Source of the DNA: Bacteroidia bacterium
Lineage (GTDB): Bacteria > Bacteroidota > Bacteroidia > Bacteroidales > VadinHA17
Assembly (NCBI GenBank): GCA_026391515.1
Contig: JAPLEC010000157.1
Span: forward strand, 1-11,017
Direction: 5' to 3'
DNA: 11,017 bases
In this document: positions 1 through 6,218 of the stretch, piece by piece
Layout of the letters: each line of letters opens with the position of its first letter
Position numbering within the stretch: the first letter of the stretch is position 1
Translations under genes and position numbers: made by a program
The notes under the pieces: generated by a model
Told to the model about the DNA's origin: nothing
The model's database searches: none
What the model saw: only the letters and a program-made list of their open reading frames with translations

Positions 1-496
1 TGAAACTTACATTCCTACAGGTCCGAAAAATCCTTCAAATGTAAAAAGTGAGACCGATTACATACTTCCCACGTATTCTAGATACTTTTCGACAGGACTA
101 TATGTATGCGCAAGGATAATACGTTATCCATATTCAGTCTCTGCCCTGGCATCTTATCATTATAATTTCTGGGGATCCAAGCTGATGTATGTTGGTGACA
201 CCGAAGAAACAAGGTTTAAGAAAGGTAACAGGCTAATGGCTGGTGGAAGATTTAATATTCACCTTAACGAATGGATTGCATTCGGGAATGAATTATATTA
301 TTTTCATTACGAAAAAGGAAAAGAAAAAATCGATTTGGTCGTAACTACTGATCCCGCATGGGATATTGATTATGTGCCCAGGCTGGTTTTTCAGGTAAGA
401 AGGTTCAGAATTAGTGAACTTGTTCAGATACCACTTTTCGGAAAAAACGGTGGCGCTGATCCGGCGTATTCACTATTAGTGCAATACACTTTCTGA
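1..496 (+). CDS. Outer-membrane beta-barrel protein, B-type copy 0 (5' truncated by window edge)
   Basis: An open frame enters from the left edge (first full codon at base 2) and stops at 494-496, so a start at 185 would be an internal Met. About 164 residues are visible. They align along their whole length with the C-terminal halves of the B-type barrels at 2865-3860 and 6219-7187: shared elements are YPYS, FWGSKLM, RFKKGN, LNEWIAF, TTDPxWDI, FQVRRFR and PLxGK. The last residues (VQYTF) alternate polar and hydrophobic residues and end in Phe, as expected for a BAM-recognised terminal strand. It is closer to B1 than to B2. Its position suggests it is the last gene of a further cassette lying upstream. 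Family knowledge suggests an outer-membrane channel or transporter-like barrel; the substrate is unknown. Confidence 0.88.
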   Translation, partial: ETYIPTGPKNPSNVKSETDYILPTYSRYFSTGLYVCARIIRYPYSVSALASYHYNFWGSKLMYVGDTEETRFKKGNRLMAGGRFNIHLNEWIAFGNELYYFHYEKGKEKIDLVVTTDPAWDIDYVPRLVFQVRRFRISELVQIPLFGKNGGADPAYSLLVQYTF

Positions 497-512
497 TTTA
501 AATAATTACCAC

Positions 513-545
513 TTCCGGACAGGATTTCCAGTTTGTGACCCGGAA
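513..545 (+). terminator. Weak inverted repeat after B0, possible terminator
   Basis: TTCCGG (513-518) and CCGGAA (540-545) can pair around a 21-nt loop, 17 nt after the B0 stop codon. Only a loose T-rich stretch follows (TGTTTCTTG). The loop is long and the T tract poor, so this is a weak candidate. I see no equivalent hairpin at the same place after B1. Confidence 0.2.
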
Positions 546-675
546 ATAAGTGTTTCTTGCGTCTGAACAGGTGAAGCTGATATAATCAAAGGCCTGGTTG
601 AAAATTTTTTTCTGTAACAATTCCCGGATTCATCTTATGACTGGTTCTCTTAAAAAGGGGATCCTAATATTTATT

Positions 676-752
676 AACAGATTGTTATCTTGTTTCTAAG
701 TCTCGGAGAAAATAAATTTTGATCATATTCAATAATTTCTTAATTTTTGTAA
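676..752 (+). promoter_or_regulatory. Conserved leader block, copy 1 (candidate promoter of cassette 1)
   Basis: Bases 683-750 align without gaps to 3952-4019 upstream of the second cassette; by hand count 51 of 68 positions match, including an identical TAAATTTTGAT at 713-723. AAATTTTG (714-721) is one base away from the Bacteroidota -7 consensus TAnnTTTG, and a TTG lies 21 nt upstream (690-692), roughly where the -33 element would be. That TTG is not kept in copy 2. A short AACAG...TGTT arm at 676-686 is also shared in form. The block lies about 110 nt before the P1 start. The promoter call is an inference. Confidence 0.4.
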
Positions 753-786
753 CATCTTTTAATGTGCCTGCGAAGGCTAAAAGATG
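753..786 (+). promoter_or_regulatory. 34-nt hairpin in the leader of cassette 1
   Basis: CATCTTTTA (753-761) is perfectly complementary to TAAAAGATG (778-786). Inside it, after a 4-nt one-sided bulge (ATGT), GCCT (766-769) pairs with AGGC (774-777) and closes a GCGA tetraloop of the GNRA class. That gives 13 pairs in 34 nt, ending 47 nt before the P1 start codon. No T tract follows, so it does not look like an intrinsic terminator. It could be an mRNA leader structure or a protein-binding site. At the similar position upstream of P2 there is only a short stem, AGATA/TATCT (4021-4038). Confidence 0.4.
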
Positions 787-833
787 AGAATTTACATAAA
801 TGAATTTCTGATTTTAAAATCTATTAAAGAGAC

Positions 834-1770
834 ATGAAAAAGACAAAATGGGTAAGGTATTCATTAATAGTTGCAGGAATGCTTTTAATCCTGGTGTCCC
901 TGTCTGCATGCGAGGATAAAAGGGATGACCTGCTTGACCGGGAATCTGCAGGAGTATGGGTACAATATAACTCCAATAATTCTGATTTGCCCGGGGATTC
1001 GATCATAGATATTGAACTGGACAAACAGGGTGATCTCTGGATATCATGCAGTGGGAAAGGAGTGACAAGATATCATGATGGAATATGGACAACTTACAAC
1101 ACCTCAAATTGTTCTATTCTGAACGACACTGTTACCGTTCTTGAGGCAACTAATGATGGACGATTGCTGGCAGGTACTGTAAATGGGCTTGCAATCAGAT
1201 CACCAGGAGGAGATTGGAGTTCCTTCAAAGATCCGGCGGTGCCTGCCATGTACATAACCTCCGTGAAAGAGGCTTCTGACGGGACAATTTGGATAGGAAC
1301 TTACAATCAGGGCTATTATCTATATTATGGTTCTTTATTTTTACATTCCACAATCAGAGAGGATATATTCGCTTTTGAGGAAGATTCGAAGGGCAATTTC
1401 TGGCTGGGCGCAAGTTTTGGATTGGCAAAATTTGATGGTACGAAATGGTCGTATATTAATACCTCGAACGGCTTACCTGATGGAGAGGTGACTAAATTAT
1501 TTATAGACAGTAAGGAAAGACTCTGGATTTCAGTCTTTTTTAACAAGGCAATCTTTTGGCTTGACATCAACAATTCTGATGTAAAAGAAGTTTCCCTTAT
1601 GGACGGAATGTCCGTAAATCTTATTAATGATATTTATGTCGCAATCCTTCAGAGAATATAATGGATTTTATGAGGATTATGTCAATTGTATTGGAGAGGA
1701 TGAAGGAGGTAATATGTGGTTTGGTTTGTACAGCAAAGGTCTGGTTAAATATACGGTACCACTTGAATAA
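834..1770 (+). pseudogene. Beta-propeller lipoprotein P1, broken by internal deletion and frameshift
   Basis: The product begins with a lipoprotein signal peptide and lipobox LSAC (Cys26), followed by the acidic stretch EDKRDD. The first frame runs 834-1661 (275 residues) and shows propeller signatures of the two-component-regulator propeller type near residues 68-76, 152-160 and 189-197, with weaker ones near 111-119 and 230-233. Against the intact paralogue at 4105-5121, about 68 nt are missing near 1636-1660. The sixth blade signature is lost and the frame shifts. The homologous tail, including YNGFYEDY and the seventh signature (MWFGLYSKGL), continues in another frame from about 1639 to a stop at 1768-1770. 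The short product may still be made but lacks a closed propeller. No kinase or DNA-binding domain is present. An assembly error is the alternative explanation. Confidence 0.85.
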
Positions 1771-1782
1771 AAATATTTCAAA

Positions 1783-2853
1783 ATGAAAAGCAAAATTGTC
1801 TTAGCAATGTTAATGTTTTTTCTGATCTGTTTTCTTCCTGCCAACAGTCAGACAGATTCTAAAACAGGAGATAATTATACCCTGTTGACGATGCCTTATA
1901 ACAAACGGCCACTTACGCTTTATAAGGGACAATTTCAGGTAAATGCAGGGTACGAATTCGCAGTAAGGATTCACTCTTTTGATTCAGACGGTAACCTGAA
2001 AGTCCTGAAGGATAATGGAACAGCATCTGTATTTCACAATTTTTGCCTTAAAATCAAATTCGGAATAACCGATTTCCTGGAATTTGCGGCTGAAACCAAC
2101 TATTTGAAAAAAGGGATCAGGTCTGTCACTATGCAATATTTAAGCAGCAGCACAGAAAGCATTACAGTCAATACTGTAAACGAAACACGTGGACTGGGAG
2201 ATCTTTTATTGATAACATCTCTGAGACTTCCGATCAGTTATAAGTGGTTCGATTTTGGTATAAAAGGAGGGCTATTTTTACCGACTGCAAAATATAAACC
2301 ATCCAGACCCACGCATACTATAACTGAAACAACAGTTCCAAATATTTTCGAGATCAATTATCATTTTAACAATACTAATGGCTTTGGTGTTCCGGTGTAT
2401 TTACTTTCTTCTGCCGTAAAATTCACTTTGTCAAAGTTTTCTCTTGAGTCAGATTTTACTTTCAGGAAACCTGTAAAAGAAGGAGAAAACATTAGATGGG
2501 ACCAGGTGATGACGAATAAAACTTTCACTTATTTTAATCAGCCATACAAATATCTGTTAAACAGAGTAATTGATATAAATGCTTCAATACATTTTCAGGC
2601 AACCGGTTGGTTCAATATTCAGCTTAATTCTAACTATTACAGATCAGGTGGTGGCTGGACCGAATACTGGGGTGATAAGTACCGAAATCCAGACGAGCAA
2701 TTGTTCTCTCTTGAGCCTGGATTTGAAATCAGGATGTCACCAGCTTTTACTGTTTATGAATTTGCCAGCATACCTCTGTCCGGTAAGAATATAGATGCTC
2801 CCTTCTGCATGTTATTTACTGTAACCTATAACCTGTTCCCATTTAAAAAGTAA
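1783..2853 (+). CDS. Outer-membrane beta-barrel protein, A-type copy 1
   Basis: 356 residues with an N-terminal signal peptide (hydrophobic to about residue 21; probable cleavage before Gln23 in ANSQ). The mature start carries PYNKRPLTLYKGQFQ (38-52), almost identical in the paralogue at 5127-6200. The rest is rich in alternating aromatic and polar strands and contains RGLGDLL and FLPTAKYKP. Together these resemble the GLGDL...PTG pattern of outer-membrane channel proteins in the Phenol_MetA_deg group of barrels; this assignment is from memory. The end reads TYNLFPFKK, so a terminal strand is followed by a short tail. It begins 12 nt after the real end of the P1 frame, indicating co-transcription. 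Premature termination of P1 at 1661 leaves 121 nt before this start, so any translational coupling should be lost. Substrate unknown. Confidence 0.85.
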   Translation: MKSKIVLAMLMFFLICFLPANSQTDSKTGDNYTLLTMPYNKRPLTLYKGQFQVNAGYEFAVRIHSFDSDGNLKVLKDNGTASVFHNFCLKIKFGITDFLEFAAETNYLKKGIRSVTMQYLSSSTESITVNTVNETRGLGDLLLITSLRLPISYKWFDFGIKGGLFLPTAKYKPSRPTHTITETTVPNIFEINYHFNNTNGFGVPVYLLSSAVKFTLSKFSLESDFTFRKPVKEGENIRWDQVMTNKTFTYFNQPYKYLLNRVIDINASIHFQATGWFNIQLNSNYYRSGGGWTEYWGDKYRNPDEQLFSLEPGFEIRMSPAFTVYEFASIPLSGKNIDAPFCMLFTVTYNLFPFKK

Positions 2854-2864
2854 AACTTAATCTG

Positions 2865-3860
2865 ATGAAGAAATTTATTTTAATATGCTTAAACTTATTA
2901 ATCGGTTCTATTGCAACCGGACAAAGTGAAAAGATGGTTCTGCCTTCAGACCTTAAACAGCAAACCGTTGTTACTGAACCTATTACATTGAGAAAAGGGT
3001 ACTTTAGAGCCGGTACAAGGTTTACTTATATTGCTCAGGACAAACATTTCAAGGAATCCGGGGGAAGAGAATACTGGCCCTATAGTTCGTGGAGTACTTC
3101 TTATGGGCTTACTTTTAGTCTTAGTTACGGGATTACAGACAGAATTCAGATTAGCCTCTTTGTTCCTCTGGATTATTATCATTTGGAATCGTATTACCTT
3201 ATTGAAACACCATTATTAGGCATGGATTATTCTCTTTCAATTAATGCAAAAGGTCGTGGTTTGGGTGATTGTAATTTTATGATTTGGTATCAGGTTATAC
3301 CTGAAAAAGAGAAGAAAATTTCATTAACTGTTGGAAACCATATTATCACTCCAACTGGACAAAAGAATTTTACTGATAATATCAGCACCACTAATAAATA
3401 TGGCTTACCTATTGGTAATAGTTATAACATTCCTACGGGAGAAGGTTGTGTACAGGTAGCAGCTATGTTACTTGCCAAAAAAATCCACTATCCATATTCC
3501 TATTCTGCTTTTGCAAAATATACTTATAGTTTTTGGGGCTCAAAACTAATGCGCCCTGATTACACTTCAGAAAATAGATTTAAAAAAGGGAATAATATAT
3601 TTATCAGTTGCAGTTTTGATCTTCTACTTAATGACTGGATTGCATTTGAAAATCAATTGAATTATTCCCATACAGAAATGGGGAAGATAGAGTATGAAGA
3701 AACTGTCACGACCGATCCTACATGGGATATTTGCTATTCTCCATCATTGATTTTTCAGATCAGAAGATTCAGAATATCCGAAATTGTACTGGTGCCTTTA
3801 CTAGGAAAGAATACTAATTCCGATCCTGCTTATTCTCTCAGCGTAGGATACATATTTTAA
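2865..3860 (+). CDS. Outer-membrane beta-barrel protein, B-type copy 1
   Basis: 331 residues with a signal peptide (probable cleavage before Gln20, ATG-Q). The mature N-terminus contains DLKQQTV (29-35), then TEPITLRKGYFRAG, which parallels the PLTLYKGQF segment of the A-type barrels. GRGLGD and ITPTGQKNF follow in the middle. The C-terminal part carries FQIRRFR, VPLLGKN and a last strand ending in Phe (SVGYIF), a typical outer-membrane assembly signal. It lies 11 nt after A1 and is followed by a 244-nt gap, so it probably ends the first cassette transcript. It is more like B0 than B2 in its C-terminal half. The function is probably a channel or structural partner; the substrate cannot be read from sequence. 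Confidence 0.87.
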   Translation: MKKFILICLNLLIGSIATGQSEKMVLPSDLKQQTVVTEPITLRKGYFRAGTRFTYIAQDKHFKESGGREYWPYSSWSTSYGLTFSLSYGITDRIQISLFVPLDYYHLESYYLIETPLLGMDYSLSINAKGRGLGDCNFMIWYQVIPEKEKKISLTVGNHIITPTGQKNFTDNISTTNKYGLPIGNSYNIPTGEGCVQVAAMLLAKKIHYPYSYSAFAKYTYSFWGSKLMRPDYTSENRFKKGNNIFISCSFDLLLNDWIAFENQLNYSHTEMGKIEYEETVTTDPTWDICYSPSLIFQIRRFRISEIVLVPLLGKNTNSDPAYSLSVGYIF

Positions 3861-4104
3861 TTATTATACATTCCACTTCTGCTTTGAGCTGACTGATCGA
3901 AAGCTTTCAACTTATCGTCTGGACAGGGAAGGCTTATTGAAAACAGGATGCTGTTATTATATTCCTCAGTCTCAGTGAAATTAAATTTTGATGGTATTGA
4001 AATACTTATTAATTTTAATAAGATATTTATACCTATCTGAAGTGATAATTAGAAGAATTTATAAAATCCCGATTTTTTAAACTAATTACTTAAATGGAAA
4101 TAAT
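3861..4104 (+). other. 244-nt intergenic region between cassettes 1 and 2
   Basis: No gene is visible. The left part holds a 10-base palindrome, GAAAGCTTTC (3899-3908), seen once, and a segment TCTGGACAGGG that resembles TCTGAACAGG in the other gap. The right part is the second copy of the conserved leader block, followed by an AT-rich leader. Confidence 0.6.
3942..4019 (+). promoter_or_regulatory. Conserved leader block, copy 2 (candidate promoter of cassette 2)
   Basis: This matches 683-750 base for base without gaps at 51 of 68 positions (hand count), with TAAATTTTGAT identical at 3982-3992. AAATTTTG (3983-3990) is a one-mismatch version of the Bacteroidota -7 element. No TTG is present at the expected -33 place. 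A small perfect stem, AACAG-GATG-CTGTT (3942-3955), sits at its left end. The P2 start is about 85 nt downstream. Promoter identity is inferred from conservation and position only. Confidence 0.4.
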
Positions 4105-5121
4105 ATGAAAGAGACTAAATGGAAAATGCATTCTTTAGTAGCTTCAGGAATATTTCTAATTCTGGTAAGCCTTACTGCCTGCCAGAAGACGGAGTATGAC
4201 CTGCTGGATCCGGAAACTGCAGGTGTCTGGACTCTTTATAATACAGAGAATTCGGTACTGCCGGCAAACGAAATCAGTGATATTAAAGTTAGCGAAGATG
4301 GGAAACTCTGGGTGGCTTTTTCTTATAACGGTGCCGGTGTCTTGTCAGAAGGCTCCTGGACATTCTACAATTCAACAAATGGGCTTATAAGAAATAGCGT
4401 AAAGACTCTTGAGGCATGCTCCAATGGAAACATGATGTTCGGGACTTCTGACGGACTTTCAATAAGAACCGCCTATGGGCAATGGTCTTCTTACAAAGAT
4501 CCTAGTGTAACCACTATGTACATTAATACAATTAAAGAGATGTCAAATGGATTGATATGGATAGGTACCAAAGGTCAGGGGTATTATGTTTATGACGGCT
4601 CCACATATTCACATTATCTGGTCACAGGTTTTGAGAATGTAAATGTAATTACTGAAGACAAATATGGCAATCTTTGGATGGGAACAAATAATGGATTGAT
4701 AGTGAGAGTCGGTACAAACTGGCAATTATGGACCACAACTAGTGGATTGTCAGATAATCTGGTTAATGCGCTTTACTATGACAACCAGGATAGAATGTGG
4801 ATCGGATACGGTACTGAGAATGTTTATGAGGTTACATACTATGATTATAGTAAGGACATATTAACCGCAGTTTATCTTTTTAATGGATTGGGAGGAGTTG
4901 ATGTCAGAGATATTCAGCAAGACAGGAACGGAGATTTCTGGTTCGCATTATGGTGGGACGGCCTGATAAAATATGATGGGGTAATAGCCCAATCATATAA
5001 AAAATATAACGGATTTTTTGATGATTACAATGCAATTGAAGAGGACCTTAACGGAGACCTTTGGTTCGGAACAGACGGCAATGGTCTTTACAAATATACT
5101 TTGCCACTTGATAAAAATTAA
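4105..5121 (+). CDS. Beta-propeller lipoprotein P2 (two-component-regulator-type propeller repeats)
   Basis: 338 residues. The lipoprotein signal ends in LTAC with Cys26 lipidated; the following QKTEYDLLDPE is polar and acidic, in line with signals that send Bacteroidota lipoproteins to the cell surface. Seven blade signatures are visible: LWVAFSYNG (68-76), MMFGTSDGL (110-118), IWIGTKGQG (151-159), LWMGTNNGL (190-198), MWIGYGTEN (231-239), FWFALWWDGL (278-287) and LWFGTDGNGL (319-328). That count suits one complete seven-bladed propeller. In hybrid two-component sensors, two such propellers form the periplasmic ligand-binding region. Here there is no transmembrane helix after the signal, no kinase and no regulator, so it is a stand-alone lipidated propeller, probably for binding. 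It is the first gene of the intact cassette, 5 nt before A2. Confidence 0.88.
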   Translation: MKETKWKMHSLVASGIFLILVSLTACQKTEYDLLDPETAGVWTLYNTENSVLPANEISDIKVSEDGKLWVAFSYNGAGVLSEGSWTFYNSTNGLIRNSVKTLEACSNGNMMFGTSDGLSIRTAYGQWSSYKDPSVTTMYINTIKEMSNGLIWIGTKGQGYYVYDGSTYSHYLVTGFENVNVITEDKYGNLWMGTNNGLIVRVGTNWQLWTTTSGLSDNLVNALYYDNQDRMWIGYGTENVYEVTYYDYSKDILTAVYLFNGLGGVDVRDIQQDRNGDFWFALWWDGLIKYDGVIAQSYKKYNGFFDDYNAIEEDLNGDLWFGTDGNGLYKYTLPLDKN

Positions 5122-5126
5122 TTAAG

Positions 5127-6200
5127 ATGAAAAATAGATTCATTACAGCTTATTTGATTGCTGCATTCCTGATCCCATTAGTCCCGGTGAATTGCCAGAC
5201 CAGCACCGGTAATAGGGATAAGTATACTCTTCTTACCACACCTTATAATAAACGCCCTTTAACTTTGTACAAAGGTCAGTTTCAGGCAGATGCAGGTTAT
5301 AAATTTTCTTTAAGGAGCCGCTCATTCGATAATAATGGAGATGTCATTGATCTGAAAACAAATGGCAACGCTTCTGTAATGCATAATTATTTTCTTGAAT
5401 TGAGATACGGAGTGCTGAACTTCGTGGAACTGGGGATTGAGTCAAGTTATTCAAAACGTGGCATAAGAACTGAATCCACAACTTATGGGAGCGCATTCAG
5501 TGAGGTGATAGTGAATGAACTTAGTGAATATAAAGGTCTGGGCGACCTTTATATTTATACTTCCATCCGGCTGCCTGTGCAATATACCTGGTTTGATTTC
5601 AGGGTAAGCGGAGGATTCTTTTTGCCTACCGCCAAATATAAGCCAGATCAACCTTCTAATTCTATAAGCGTTGATAACACAACAAGTACTTTTACTATTG
5701 ATTATAAGTATAATAATAAGAATGGTTATAGAGTACCTGTGTATCAGATTTCTGCAGCAGCCAAGGTCACTTTCTCCAAGTTTGCAGCCTATGCTGATTT
5801 TGTTTTCAAAGACCCCTTAAAGGAAGGAACGAATATCAGATGGGATGAAACCCTGTCGAATTACGTTTTTTATTATACCAGCCATGAATATGATTATCTT
5901 CTTGACAGGGAGATGACAACCACTGCATCGGTCCATTATCAACCTGTCGGATGGTTTGACATTCATTTAAAGGGCAGTCTGCTTTTATCGTCCAAAGGCT
6001 GGACAGAATATTGGGATAATGTCAGGTATAAAAATCCGGAGATACAACTTCTGACTCTTGAGCCTGGATATGAGATCCAGATCTCACCAAGTCTCAGACT
6101 TAGCCAATTTGCAGGTTTTTCACTTTCGGGGAAAAGCACAGATGCTCCTTTCTATATGATCACGACATTGAGCTACAGCATTTTCCCATTTTTAAAATAA
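5127..6200 (+). CDS. Outer-membrane beta-barrel protein, A-type copy 2
   Basis: 357 residues with a signal peptide (probable cleavage before Gln24). The Cys23 just before it is not a lipobox Cys, because Asn22 occupies the -1 position. Residues 33-58 match residues 32-57 of A1 at 23 of 26 positions, including PYNKRPLTLYKGQFQ, well above the rest of the protein. KGLGDLY and FLPTAKYKP recur in the middle, and SLSGKSTDAPF lies near the end, before a final strand and the tail FPFLK. The start is 5 nt after P2, which suggests coupled translation. Like A1, it is probably an outer-membrane channel-like barrel of unknown cargo. Confidence 0.86.
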   Translation: MKNRFITAYLIAAFLIPLVPVNCQTSTGNRDKYTLLTTPYNKRPLTLYKGQFQADAGYKFSLRSRSFDNNGDVIDLKTNGNASVMHNYFLELRYGVLNFVELGIESSYSKRGIRTESTTYGSAFSEVIVNELSEYKGLGDLYIYTSIRLPVQYTWFDFRVSGGFFLPTAKYKPDQPSNSISVDNTTSTFTIDYKYNNKNGYRVPVYQISAAAKVTFSKFAAYADFVFKDPLKEGTNIRWDETLSNYVFYYTSHEYDYLLDREMTTTASVHYQPVGWFDIHLKGSLLLSSKGWTEYWDNVRYKNPEIQLLTLEPGYEIQISPSLRLSQFAGFSLSGKSTDAPFYMITTLSYSIFPFLK

Positions 6201-6218
6201 CCAGAAAACAATAGCATT

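Larger units (their letters stand above)
497..833 (+). other. 337-nt intergenic region between B0 and cassette 1
   Basis: No convincing gene is visible on either strand. The region holds a weak inverted repeat near its left end, a block shared with the other cassette leader (from about 676), and a clear 34-nt hairpin at 753-786. It is most likely the 3' end of one transcription unit plus the promoter and leader of the next. Confidence 0.6.
834..3860 (+). repeat. Cassette 1 of a tandem multigene duplication (P1-A1-B1)
   Basis: The three genes here match, in the same order and orientation, the three genes at 4105-7187. P1 pairs with P2 (both 26-residue lipoprotein leaders), A1 with A2 (356 and 357 residues) and B1 with B2 (331 and 322 residues). 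The upstream leader is also shared. Divergence is substantial, so the duplication is old. Confidence 0.85.

Noticed and set aside
762..803. Tiny 13-codon frame (MCLRRLKDENLHK) inside the leader hairpin
   Set aside because: Too short, no ribosome binding site, and no equivalent upstream of P2. Mentioned only as part of the hairpin finding.
2579..2794. Plus-strand alternative-frame open frame inside A1
   Set aside because: Fully inside a gene with clear paralogue support, and its frame is not conserved in A2.
3899..3908. Perfect palindrome GAAAGCTTTC
   Set aside because: Occurs once, is AT-rich and short enough to arise by chance; not present in the other intergenic region.
4105..5121. Hybrid two-component sensor
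   Set aside because: Only propeller repeats are present. No kinase, receiver, transmembrane helix after the signal, or DNA-binding domain.
5190..5200. Possible lipoprotein Cys in A2 (VNC at residues 21-23)
   Set aside because: Asn at -1 does not fit a lipobox and A1 has no Cys there; an ordinary signal peptidase I site before Gln24 is more likely.
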